This document shows, one piece after another, positions 49,354 to 57,400 of a stretch of 64,000 bases of DNA (the stretch's first letter is position 1; every line of letters starts with the position of its first letter). The translations under genes were made by a program, and so were the position numbers. A model generated the notes under the pieces. The model made no database searches, had not been told where the DNA came from, and saw only the letters and a list, made by a program, of their open reading frames with translations. This DNA comes from Streptomyces sp. YIM 130001. Lineage in GTDB: Bacteria; Actinomycetota; Actinomycetes; Streptomycetales; Streptomycetaceae. The DNA lies in NCBI RefSeq assembly GCF_003574445.1, contig NZ_KZ984555.1, positions 145,995 to 209,994 of the forward strand, read 5' to 3'.

Positions 49354-49373
49354 CGCATCAGTAATTAGATGCG
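49354..49373. promoter_or_regulatory. AT-rich inverted repeat upstream of the 50-aa gene
   Basis: CGCATC-N8-GATGCG with an AGTAATTA centre lies 105 nt before the ATG at 49478, in an unusually AT-rich patch (49350-49410). It is a candidate operator or promoter region. Confidence 0.4.
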
Positions 49374-49477
49374 CGAAAGTTTTCGTTAGCGTAGGGAATG
49401 TTTGCTCAGTGCACCTCGTTGCACCCTGCAGTAGCCAGTTCTCCTCAGGAGGATCACCGGACGAAGGGAGAAGCCGT

Positions 49478-49630
49478 ATGCGCTTCGAGATCATGCGCCT
49501 TGACGATGTGAACGGCAGCGCCGTTGACAGCACCGTCGTGGACGCCGCCTCCGTCAATCGGATCGTGCAGCAGGCCGCCGCTACCGGTCAGCGCATCTAC
49601 ATCCGCCCGGCCGAATGCGCGGCTTCATAA
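49478..49630 (+). CDS. Conserved 50-aa protein
   Basis: This 50-aa protein, MRFEIMRLDDVNG to RIYIRPAECAAS, looks like a compact beta-alpha-beta unit. I recall near-identical ORFs in many Streptomyces, always without a function. The ATG has GAAGGGAG about 6 nt upstream and a ~100-nt AT-rich leader with an inverted repeat. A strong hairpin ends the unit at 49692-49723. Confidence 0.8.
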   Translation: MRFEIMRLDDVNGSAVDSTVVDAASVNRIVQQAAATGQRIYIRPAECAAS

Positions 49631-49691
49631 CGCCGCACCACCGGTTCACGGCCGCGCTCTCGGAGCGCAGGACGTCGTAACCAGCAGGAGG

Positions 49692-49723
49692 AGCGCCCCC
49701 GTGCACAGAGGCACGGGGGCGCT
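49692..49723. terminator. Bidirectional terminator
   Basis: Perfect 13-nt arms AGCGCCCCCGTGC/GCACGGGGGCGCT enclose a 6-nt loop between the convergent 50-aa gene and marC-like gene. Confidence 0.8.
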
Positions 49724-49752
49724 GTGCGTTCCCGGATCGGCGAGGCGGCGCT

Positions 49753-50358
49753 TCAGGCACCCTGGATCACCTGCGTGACGCCGTTGATGATCTGCTGTAC
49801 GGCGATCGCCGAGAGCATCATGCCCGCGAGCCGGGTCACCAGGACCACGCCACCGTCCTTGATCACGCGGATGATCAGCAGCGAGTAGCGCATCACCAGC
49901 CACAGGACCACGTGCATCGCGACGATCGCGCACCAGACGGAGATCTGGTCGCCCGCGCTGTCCGCGTTCTGCACCGCGAGGATCACCGAGACGATCGCGC
50001 CGGGCCCCGCGAGCAGCGGCATGCCGAGCGGTACGAGGGCGACGTTGACGTCCTTGGTCTGCTTCGGCTCCTCCATCTTGCCGGTGAGCAGATCGAGCGC
50101 GATGAGCAGCAGGAGGAGTCCGCCCGCGATCATCAGTGCCGGTACGGAGACGTGCAGATAGTCGAGGATCTGGTGGCCGAGGACACCGAAGACGGCGATC
50201 ACGCCGAACGCCACGCAGACCGCCTGGAAGGCCATCTTGCGCTGCACCTTAGCGGGCCGCCCGGAGGTCAGCCCGAGGAAGATCGGGGTGATCCCGGGAG
50301 GGTCCATGATCACGAAAAGGGTGAGGAAGAGGGATCCGAAGACGGCGAAGTCGAACAC
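49753..50358 (-). CDS. MarC-family integral membrane protein
   Basis: This 201-aa protein of the MarC/UPF0056 family has about six transmembrane helices. The family signatures are LFVIMDPPGITPIFLGLT near the N-terminus and VPLGMPLLAGPGAIVSVIL in the middle. The GTG at 50358 is used. MarC proteins are thought to be inner-membrane transporters of unknown substrate. The gene lies 158 nt downstream of the PHP gene. Confidence 0.9.
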   Translation of the reverse strand: MFDFAVFGSLFLTLFVIMDPPGITPIFLGLTSGRPAKVQRKMAFQAVCVAFGVIAVFGVLGHQILDYLHVSVPALMIAGGLLLLLIALDLLTGKMEEPKQTKDVNVALVPLGMPLLAGPGAIVSVILAVQNADSAGDQISVWCAIVAMHVVLWLVMRYSLLIIRVIKDGGVVLVTRLAGMMLSAIAVQQIINGVTQVIQGA

Positions 50359-50516
50359 AGCTGTGGCCTTGCAGTGAGTGGTGGAACGAAACGGAACGGC
50401 GCACGCGTGATCCGGCGGCGACGGACGGACCCGCGGGCGCTCGGCAGGGCGACCGGCGGCCGGAGGCGGCCGGGAGCACGGACGAGGAAGAGGGCCCTGC
50501 TACGGGAAGTGCAGGG

Positions 50517-51380
50517 TCAGCGTGCCGGTCCCCCGGCTCCGGGCACCGGGAACGCGCCGGTGGCCCGCCGGGTGATCTCGCCGTAGATCTCGGGGTCGGT
50601 GGTGAACTCGCCGAGTACGCAGCTCTTGCGGCTGCCGTGGTAGTCGCTGGAGCCGGTGGCGAGGAGGCCGAGGTCGGCGGCGAGGCCGTGCAGCCGGGTG
50701 CGCGTCTCGGGGGTGTGGTCCATGTGGTCGGCCTCGATGCCGTCGAGACCGGCCGCGGCCAGTTCGGCGATGGCGTCCTCGGGCACCACGTCACCGCGCT
50801 TCACGGCGAGCGGGTGGGCAAAGACCGTGACTCCCCCGGCGGCCTTGACCAGGCGGATCGCCTCGAACGGGTCCAGCTCGTGCTTGTCCACGTACGCCCG
50901 GCCGCCGTCCGCGAGCCACTCGGCGGTGAAGGCGTCGGAGACCGAGCCGACCACGCCGAGCTCGACGAGCGCCTCCGCGATGTGCGGGCGGCCCACCGAT
51001 CCGTCGCCCGCGATGCGTGCGACCTGGTCCCAGGTGACGGGTACGCCGAGCTCCTGCAGTTTGGCGGTCATCGCGCGGGCGCGCGGCACCCGGTCGTCGC
51101 GGACCAGTTCGCGTTCACGGGCGAGTTCGGGCTCTTCGGGGTCGAAGAGGTACGCCAGCATGTGCAGGCCGGTGTCACCCAGGCGGCAGGAGAGTTCGGC
51201 GCCGGTGACGAGGGTGAGGCCCTCGGGAGCGGCCGCGGCGGCCTCCGCGTGACCGCGGGTGGTGTCGTGGTCGGTCAGCGCGACGACGTCGAGTCCCGCG
51301 GCGGCGGCGTTGCGGACCAGCTCGGCGGGGGTGTCCGTACCGTCGGAGGCCGTGGAGTGGGTGTGCAGGTCGATGCGCAC
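50517..51380 (-). CDS. PHP-domain metal-dependent phosphoesterase
   Basis: This 287-aa protein has the PHP metal motifs RIDLHTHSTASDGTD at the N-terminus, LTDHDTTRGH, a Glu in TGAELSC, FAHPLAVKRGD, and ATGSSDYHG near the C-terminus. Close homologues hydrolyse 3'-phosphorylated nucleotides such as pAp or act as 5'-3' exonucleases (RNase AM/TrpH type). The GTG at 51380 with GGAG upstream is used. It lies between marC and the DUF6758 gene on the reverse strand. Confidence 0.9.
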   Translation of the reverse strand: MRIDLHTHSTASDGTDTPAELVRNAAAAGLDVVALTDHDTTRGHAEAAAAAPEGLTLVTGAELSCRLGDTGLHMLAYLFDPEEPELARERELVRDDRVPRARAMTAKLQELGVPVTWDQVARIAGDGSVGRPHIAEALVELGVVGSVSDAFTAEWLADGGRAYVDKHELDPFEAIRLVKAAGGVTVFAHPLAVKRGDVVPEDAIAELAAAGLDGIEADHMDHTPETRTRLHGLAADLGLLATGSSDYHGSRKSCVLGEFTTDPEIYGEITRRATGAFPVPGAGGPAR

Positions 51381-51510
51381 GGCGCTGACTCCAGGTTCTG
51401 AATCGGTGCGGACGGAGCCGGGCGCACGGGCGCGCCACCGGCTGGGGACGCTCAAGGGTAACGGCCGCGCGGACGGCCCCGCGCCGCGCCGAACCGGGCA
51501 GGCGCCCGCT

Positions 51511-52152
51511 TCAGACCTGCAGGATCCGCGGGGACAGCGCACCGCAGGGCAGCAGATCCACCTCGGCACCGGCGTCGCGCAGATCGGTGAGGACCAGCTC
51601 GTCGTACATGAGCAGGCTGGTCTGCTCCGGCCAGAGGACCGCCCACAGCCACAGGCCTCGCGCCTCGCCGACGAAGACCGCCCGGTCCTCGGGCGCCGCG
51701 GCGACGTGCCAGAGCGGAGTGGGCCGGCCGGCCGCGAGGAGCTTGGCCCCCGGCGGCTTGTTCATGTCGAGGTACGGGCCGGGGTCCGGGCCGTCCATGC
51801 CCGCGTATCGCGCACCGAGGCCGACGCCCAACTCTTCGGCCACCAGGATCAGTTCACCCGGACCACCGAGCGGTCCCGGGCCCGAGCAGGCCACCGCGGT
51901 GGCGCGTCCGCCGCTGCGGTCGTCGCCGGCGCAGGCCACTCCGGTGAAGAGCCAGCCGACCGGGAGCGGCCAGGGCATCCAGACAGGGACATGAGAGCGG
52001 TGTACGACGACGCCGAGCGCCTCGACGCTCGGCGGAACCACGGGCTGCAGCGGATGCACCGCCCCGTGCAGGTCGCACTGCCAGGTGTCGGCAAAGAGGC
52101 CGGGAGCCCTGACCCGGCCACCACACTTCGGGCAACTGGGTTCGCCCCTCAT
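51511..52152 (-). CDS. DUF6758-family protein with zinc ribbon
   Basis: This 213-aa protein has an N-terminal CPKCGGR and a downstream Cys/His (TWQCDLHG) forming a probable zinc ribbon. A globular domain rich in Trp, Pro and Gly follows (WMPWPLPVGWLFTGVACAGDD; LWLWAVLWPEQTSLLMY). I associate it with DUF6758, which has no known function. The ATG at 52152 is used. Confidence 0.75.
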   Translation of the reverse strand: MRGEPSCPKCGGRVRAPGLFADTWQCDLHGAVHPLQPVVPPSVEALGVVVHRSHVPVWMPWPLPVGWLFTGVACAGDDRSGGRATAVACSGPGPLGGPGELILVAEELGVGLGARYAGMDGPDPGPYLDMNKPPGAKLLAAGRPTPLWHVAAAPEDRAVFVGEARGLWLWAVLWPEQTSLLMYDELVLTDLRDAGAEVDLLPCGALSPRILQV

Positions 52153-52291
52153 AGCGCCCCACGGTCCTCCCCGCCGGTCACTCCGTCAAGGACGATCACC
52201 CGTCCGGTGCCCCGGCCGTGGCGTCGACCGTCCGTACGGGACAAGGGCTTCCGGGCATGACCGTGCCTCACCGGGCGCAATTAGATGTAGT

Positions 52292-52321
52292 TTGCATTAA
52301 TTAGCCAAGCTAACTTATTGT
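52292..52321 (+). promoter_or_regulatory. Promoter with an overlapping palindromic operator for the MFS gene
   Basis: A possible -35 TTGCAT (52292-52297) and -10 TATTGT (52316-52321) are 18 bp apart. The inverted repeat TTAGC-CAA-GCTAA (52301-52313) sits between them in an AT-rich patch. This is the usual site for a MarR- or TetR-type repressor. No such repressor gene is adjacent. Confidence 0.5.
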
Positions 52322-52361
52322 GTGTACACAGCAGCGACCGAAGGAGCAGGAAGGAACAGGC

Positions 52362-53615
52362 ATGCGCAGCAGCAAGGAAAGCCCTGCCGGGGAAGATCCG
52401 TTCGACGAGGGCGCGAGCAGCGTCCTGCGCCAGCCGAAGGCGGTCTGGGCGACGGCCGGCGCCTCGGTGGTGGCCTTCATGGGGATCGGCCTCGTCGACC
52501 CGATCCTGCCGTCCATCGCGAAAGGTCTCGACGCCTCGGCCAGCCAGGTCTCGCTGCTCTTCACGTCGTACTTCCTGATCACGGCCCTGGCCATGCTGGT
52601 GACGGGCTTCGTCTCCAGCCGGATCGGCGGACGCAAGACCCTGCTCGCCGGGCTCGCGCTCGTCGTGGTCTTCGCCGCACTCTCCGGAACCTCCGGATCC
52701 GTCGGTGAACTGGTGGGCTTCCGGGCCGGCTGGGGACTCGGCAACGCCCTCTTCGTATCGACCTCACTGGCCGTCATCGTCGGCTCCGCGGTCGGCGGCA
52801 GCGCCGCCGCGATCCTGCTCTACGAATCGGCGCTGGGCCTCGGCATGGCCTGCGGACCGCTGCTCGGCGCGCTGCTCGGTGACGCCAGCTGGCGCTACCC
52901 GTTCTTCGGCACCGCGGCACTGATGGCGATCGGATTCGTCGCGATCACGGCCTTCCTGAAGGAACAGCCCAAGCCGGCCCGCAAGACGTCGCTGGCCGAC
53001 CCGATCAAGGCGCTCGGGCACGGCGGCCTCGCCTCCGCGGCGGCCTCGGCGTTCTTCTACAACTACGCCTTCTTCACGATCCTGGCCTTCACCCCGTTCG
53101 TGCTGAACATGACGCCGTACAAGTCGGGGGCCGTGTTCTTCGCCTGGGGTGTGCTGCTCGCCGTCTTCTCGGTGCTGGTGGCGCCGCGACTGCAGGCCAG
53201 GTTCGGGTCCCTGCGGGTGCTGGGCGGCTCGCTCGTCCTGCTGGCGGCCGACCTGCTCGTACTCGGCTACGGAAACCACACCGCGGCTGTGGTCGGGACC
53301 ATCGTGTCCGGCGCCTGCATCGGCGTGAACAACACCGTGTTCACCGAACTCGCCCTCGGTGTCTCGGACGCGCCCCGGCCCGTGGCCAGTGCCGGTTACA
53401 ACTTCGTGCGCTGGTTCGCCGCGGCGGCCGCACCGTTCCTGGCGCCGAAGATCGAGGAGTGGACGAGCATCGAGATGCCGTTCGTGGTCGCCGCGGTCGC
53501 AGCCGTGATCGGTGCGGGCATCGTATGGGCCCGGCGTTCGGCACTCACCATGGAGGCCGAGGAGCACGAGCCCATGCACCGCACCGAGGACGGGATCACG
53601 GTCTTCGCCAACTGA
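52362..53615 (+). CDS. MFS-family drug-type exporter
   Basis: This 417-aa protein has twelve predicted membrane helices, with the opening GIGLVDPILPSIAKGLDAS (motif D-like region of drug efflux members), motif A-like SSRIGGRKTLLAG and motif C-like GMACGPLLGALLG. The ATG at 52362 has AGGAAGGAA about 6 nt upstream. The promoter carries a palindromic operator, suggesting inducible efflux. The substrate is unknown. Confidence 0.9.
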   Translation: MRSSKESPAGEDPFDEGASSVLRQPKAVWATAGASVVAFMGIGLVDPILPSIAKGLDASASQVSLLFTSYFLITALAMLVTGFVSSRIGGRKTLLAGLALVVVFAALSGTSGSVGELVGFRAGWGLGNALFVSTSLAVIVGSAVGGSAAAILLYESALGLGMACGPLLGALLGDASWRYPFFGTAALMAIGFVAITAFLKEQPKPARKTSLADPIKALGHGGLASAAASAFFYNYAFFTILAFTPFVLNMTPYKSGAVFFAWGVLLAVFSVLVAPRLQARFGSLRVLGGSLVLLAADLLVLGYGNHTAAVVGTIVSGACIGVNNTVFTELALGVSDAPRPVASAGYNFVRWFAAAAAPFLAPKIEEWTSIEMPFVVAAVAAVIGAGIVWARRSALTMEAEEHEPMHRTEDGITVFAN

Positions 53616-53650
53616 CCCCGCGCACCTCGCACTTCGGGCCCTCTCCGCAC

Positions 53651-54244
53651 TCAGTCGAGCCGCACGCTCGCGCGGAGGGGGTCGCGTACGTCCGTGCCGT
53701 GGCTGAGCCAGCGCTCCTGCAGTTCGGCGGCGCCGTGCACCCGCTTGTGGGCCGCCTCGTTCGGTGTCATGGGCAGCAGGGGCAGGAAGTGCACCGGGTC
53801 CATCGGTTCGTCGAGCTCCAGGTCGTCCACGAGCCCGCCGGGTTCGGCGACGAGGACCGAGGTGAACGGGGCGCCGGGCCACAGCGGTTCACCCACATCG
53901 AGGGAGGCACCGGGGGCGATCACGACGCCCTCCACCTGCGGCGAGGCGGCCAGTACGGCGAGCGGACGCAGTGCCTTGTCGGTGTCGGCGAGACCGGCAC
54001 GGACCGTAAGGACCAGCTCGGCGCGCGGCCCGCGCAGCGGATCGGCGAGCACGGCCGTGGGGTCGGCCATCGGCTGCGCGGCCATGCCGAGCGTCGCGTA
54101 GCGGACGAGGCCGCCGGCGGCCGGGGCGGCGAAGCGGAGCACCTCGATGCGGTCGGTGCCGAGGAAGGTGACCGCGGCCCGCGCGTCCGGTTCACCGAGT
54201 GCCGTACGCAACCTGGCCTCGACCAGCGCAAGAACATCTGCCAT
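53651..54244 (-). CDS. Suppressor-of-fused (SUFU) domain protein
   Basis: This 197-aa protein matches the bacterial SUFU-domain pattern: a helical start (VLALVEARLRTALG), LVRYATLGMAAQPM, RAELVLTVRAG, SVLVAEPGGLVDDL, DPVHFLPLLPMTPNEAAH and the basic VHGAAELQERW near the end. Bacterial SUFU proteins often act as immunity proteins or have unknown cytosolic roles; no toxin gene is adjacent here. The ATG at 54244 is preferred to a codon 33 nt upstream. Confidence 0.8.
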   Translation of the reverse strand: MADVLALVEARLRTALGEPDARAAVTFLGTDRIEVLRFAAPAAGGLVRYATLGMAAQPMADPTAVLADPLRGPRAELVLTVRAGLADTDKALRPLAVLAASPQVEGVVIAPGASLDVGEPLWPGAPFTSVLVAEPGGLVDDLELDEPMDPVHFLPLLPMTPNEAAHKRVHGAAELQERWLSHGTDVRDPLRASVRLD

Positions 54245-54426
54245 GCGGCGAGCATAGAACTCGTCGGGAGCGCGCAAAGCGGGGCCTTGACACCGCGACG
54301 GACTGCTACCCTTGGCCGCTGGTCAGGGCAGGACGCAGCAGCGTCCCGGGCAAGGGCTCATCGAGCCGTCCGTCCCTGACGCGGACACTCCCCCACGGGG
54401 GACCGGCCGGAGGAGGTGGGGCTGAC

Positions 54427-54477
54427 ATGGACCGAAGTCGACCGTGCAGTACTACCTGTTCTTCCGCCACCAGGTAA
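54427..54477 (+). CDS. Candidate 16-codon leader peptide upstream of corA
   Basis: ATG at 54427 follows GGAGGAGG with 10-nt spacing and is closed by TAA at 54477, giving MDRSRPCSTTCSSATR. It lies in a ~430-nt leader before corA. The strong ribosome-binding site and short length suggest a regulatory leader peptide, as known for some magnesium transporter genes in enterobacteria. No antiterminator pair was proven by eye. Confidence 0.5.
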   Translation: MDRSRPCSTTCSSATR

Positions 54478-54716
54478 CCGCTCCCTCGGGCCGAATGACT
54501 CCGTACCCGGCCCACCGCCGGGTAAACGCCTCCGGCCCCAGGCATGCCGCACCGACGGAAGAGCAGCGAACCGAAGTTCGATCCGTGTCAGTAGCGAAGG
54601 CCGCCACCGCGCCGGTGCGGTGCCGCCCGCTTTGCGGACGTGACAGCACGCCGTACGTCCTCATTCCGGGCTGTGCCACCCGCGCGCAGGCAGCCGCGCC
54701 GCAGAAGGAGCCTGCC

Positions 54717-55841
54717 ATGTCCATGATTCGCGACCTGCGTGCCGCCGTCAGCCCTTCGCTGCGCAAGGGCGGCACCCCCTACGACGCCACACGGCCCCCC
54801 GAGGCCGTCACCGCCGTCGTCGACTGCGCCGTCTACCGGGACGGCCGGCGCGTCCGGACCGACCAGCCGCTGACGCCGCACGAGGCGATGCTGCGGGTGC
54901 GTCGCGAGGGCGGCTTCGCCTGGATCGGTCTGCACGAGCCGACCGAAGCCGAATTCTCCGGCGTGGCCTCGGAGTTCGGACTCCACCCGCTGGCGGTCGA
55001 GGACGCGGTGCACGCCCACCAGCGGCCGAAGCTGGAGCGCTACGACAACACGCTGTTCACCGTCTTCAAGACCATCCACTACGTGGACCACGACGAGTTG
55101 ACGGCCACCAGCGAGATCGTCGAGACCGGCGAGGTCATGTGCTTCACCGGACGGGACTTCTTCATCACCGTGCGGCACGGCGGGCAGGGGTCCCTGCGGG
55201 CGCTGCGGCACCGGCTGCAGGACGATCCCGAGCTGCTGGCCAAGGGCCCGTCCGCGGTACTGCACTCCATCGCCGACCACGTCGTCGACGGGTACATCGC
55301 GGTCGCCGACGCGGTGCAGGACGACATCGACGAGGTCGAGATCGAGGTCTTCTCCGGTACGGGCAAGGGCAGTTCGCGCGGAAAGGGCAGCGCGCGCGGC
55401 ACCGACGCCGGGCGGATCTACCAACTCAAGCGCGAGGTACTGGAGTTCAAGCGTGCGGTCGCGCCGCTGCTGCGGCCGATGCAGCTGCTCAGCGAGCGTC
55501 CGATGCGCCTGATCGACCCGGACATCCAGAAGTACTTCCGTGACGTCGCCGACCATGTCGCGCGCGTGCAGGAGCAGGTCGTCGGCTTCGACGAGCTGCT
55601 CAACTCGATCCTGCAGGCCAACCTCGCCCAGGCGACCGTCGCGCAGAACGAGGACATGCGCAAGATCACGTCGTGGGCCGCGATCATCGCCGTCCCCACG
55701 ATGATCTGCGGGGTCTACGGCATGAACTTCGACCACATGCCCGAGCTGCACTGGGAGTTCGGGTACCCGATGGTCCTCGTCGGGATCGCGGGCATCTGCC
55801 TGACCATCCACCGCACGCTGAAGCGGAACGGCTGGCTGTGA
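54717..55841 (+). CDS. corA: CorA-family magnesium/cobalt transporter
   Basis: This 374-aa CorA homologue has a large cytosolic N-domain (FAWIGLHEPTEAEFSGVASEFGLHPLAVEDAVH, DYI-like HSIADHVVDGYI), a long helix with VLEFKRAVAPLLRPMQLL, and two C-terminal membrane helices. The GMN motif (ICGVYGMNFDHMPEL) lies between them, followed by a basic RTLKRNGWL tail. The ATG at 54717 has AAGGAG upstream. It transports Mg2+ (or Co2+/Ni2+) by membrane potential. Together with the MgtE-type gene at 57401 it suggests a magnesium-homeostasis cluster. Confidence 0.93.
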   Translation: MSMIRDLRAAVSPSLRKGGTPYDATRPPEAVTAVVDCAVYRDGRRVRTDQPLTPHEAMLRVRREGGFAWIGLHEPTEAEFSGVASEFGLHPLAVEDAVHAHQRPKLERYDNTLFTVFKTIHYVDHDELTATSEIVETGEVMCFTGRDFFITVRHGGQGSLRALRHRLQDDPELLAKGPSAVLHSIADHVVDGYIAVADAVQDDIDEVEIEVFSGTGKGSSRGKGSARGTDAGRIYQLKREVLEFKRAVAPLLRPMQLLSERPMRLIDPDIQKYFRDVADHVARVQEQVVGFDELLNSILQANLAQATVAQNEDMRKITSWAAIIAVPTMICGVYGMNFDHMPELHWEFGYPMVLVGIAGICLTIHRTLKRNGWL

Positions 55842-55907
55842 AGAGGGCGGCCTGTGCCAGGGAGCACACCCCGGCGCGCTGTCAGCCCCCTCGCATAGGC
55901 TGCCCGC

Positions 55908-56426
55908 ATGACTGCTGAGCCGCTCCTCGACCGGGCCCTGATCGAGGAGGCCACGAAGAAGTCGGGTCTCGTCTGGGTCCGTGGCACCGGTCCCGACCGC
56001 GCGCTGTGGCACGTATGGCACGAAGGCGCCGCCCTGCTCGTCGGCGACGGTCCGGGCGAGCAGCCGCTGCCGGGGCTCGTGGCGGACGCCACCGCCGAGG
56101 TCACCGTCCGCAGCAAGGACAAGGGCGGCCGCCTGCTGGCCTGGACCGCCCGCGTGGTGGAACTGCCGCCCGGCACCGAGGAGTGGGAGACCGCGGCCGC
56201 CGAACTCAAGGGCAAGCGGCTCAACGCCCCGGACAGTGAGCAGCTCACCGAGCGCTGGGCCCGCGAGTGCCGCGTTCTGCGTCTCGAGCCGCTCGAGGCG
56301 CTGACCGGACTGCCGGACGGTTCACTCGCGGCCGCACCGCTGCCGACATCCGCGACGACCCGTGAGCCGGTACCGGGGGCGCTTCCCCGGCTGCTGTTCC
56401 GGCGTGGGAAGTCCAAGAAGCGCTAG
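55908..56426 (+). CDS. Hypothetical protein, possible split-barrel flavin-binding fold
   Basis: This 172-aa protein has WVRGTGPDRALWHVWHEGAALLVG, EVTVRSKDKGGRLLAWTARVVEL and a basic C-terminus LFRRGKSKKR. The alternation of short strands resembles pyridoxamine-oxidase-like split barrels, but no decisive motif is seen. The ATG at 55908 is used. It converges with the lipoprotein gene at 56454. Confidence 0.72.
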   Translation: MTAEPLLDRALIEEATKKSGLVWVRGTGPDRALWHVWHEGAALLVGDGPGEQPLPGLVADATAEVTVRSKDKGGRLLAWTARVVELPPGTEEWETAAAELKGKRLNAPDSEQLTERWARECRVLRLEPLEALTGLPDGSLAAAPLPTSATTREPVPGALPRLLFRRGKSKKR

Positions 56427-56453
56427 GGCAGGGGACGGGCCGGCCGCCCCCGG

Positions 56454-57209
56454 TCACGAGGACGGCAACTGCTGCCCGTAGTCGACGGTCTCGCCCTTGG
56501 AGGGCGGCTCGACCTTGAATTCCTTGCCCCAGTCGGCGAGTTTGAGCACGCCCGCGCCGCCTGCCCGTTCGAGCATCACCGGGTACGGAGGCCCGTCGAG
56601 AGAGACGTCGAGGGTGCCGCCCGCGCCCTTGTCACCGGTGAGCTCGATGGTGCGCCGTCCGGCGGTCTTGCCGCGCTCGCCCTTGTCGAGCTTGCCGTGC
56701 AGCGTCAGGAGACCGTCGAGCAGCAGCTTCTTGTCGGTGAAGCCGCTCAGTTGGCGGTACGACTGATCGCCCTTGGGAACCTTCACGAACTTGCCGTCGA
56801 GCTTGCCGGCCGCTGCGTCGTCGGACTTGCCGCCCGACTCCTTGCCGGAGGTCCAGAAGTCCGCGTCCGCCTTCAGATAGAGCTGTTCGCCGACCCTCAG
56901 CAGCTGGAAGGTGCGGCTCGCGGAACGCACCTCGCCGCTGCCGCCGTCACCGGTCAGCTGCATGTCGAGCTTGTACGTCGCGCCCTTGCTGACCACCGAA
57001 CCGGACAGCCGGACCGAGTCGGCGGCCGTGGCGGCCTTGCGTGACTTGCTCTGGATCCTGGCGGCGGAGAGCTTGCCGACGCCGTTGGTCCCGGCGTCGG
57101 GGTCCTCCTCGCCGTCGCTGCAGCCGGCGAGCCCCACGACCGCGAGACTCGCACACAGCACGGCGACTCCCGCGGTACGACGGGTGCGGCCAGGAGCGAT
57201 TGCAGTCAC
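56454..57209 (-). CDS. Secreted lipoprotein (LppX/LprAFG-like), paralogue
   Basis: This 251-aa protein has a basic N-terminus (RTRRTAG), a hydrophobic core and lipobox GLAGC near residue 30. The mature domain alternates Lys/Gly/Ser strands, LYLKADADFW and YRQLSGFTDKKLL, similar in style to the lipoprotein at 21987-22697. I chose the GTG at 57209; an ATG at 57269 is the alternative. It lies divergent to the MgtE-type gene. Ligand and role are unknown. Confidence 0.8.
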   Translation of the reverse strand: MTAIAPGRTRRTAGVAVLCASLAVVGLAGCSDGEEDPDAGTNGVGKLSAARIQSKSRKAATAADSVRLSGSVVSKGATYKLDMQLTGDGGSGEVRSASRTFQLLRVGEQLYLKADADFWTSGKESGGKSDDAAAGKLDGKFVKVPKGDQSYRQLSGFTDKKLLLDGLLTLHGKLDKGERGKTAGRRTIELTGDKGAGGTLDVSLDGPPYPVMLERAGGAGVLKLADWGKEFKVEPPSKGETVDYGQQLPSS

Positions 57210-57400
57210 GTTGCGGCGCCGCCTCTCATCAGGGACCTCCACGGCAGTACGGCAGCGTACCGGGATCATCTGCGGTCCTTTGCAGAGAGCCCGTCCGAGG
57301 CCGAGGCAGGGCGCGCCGCAATGCCCCGTACTAGCCTGAACCTCGACTTCGACTACAAAGCGTGGCAAACCGGCACACGGACGGGAAGGAGGCAGGAGGC

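Noticed and set aside
54250..54716. M-box (magnesium) riboswitch upstream of corA
   Set aside because: The expected conserved M-box segments were not found; only the leader ORF is supported.
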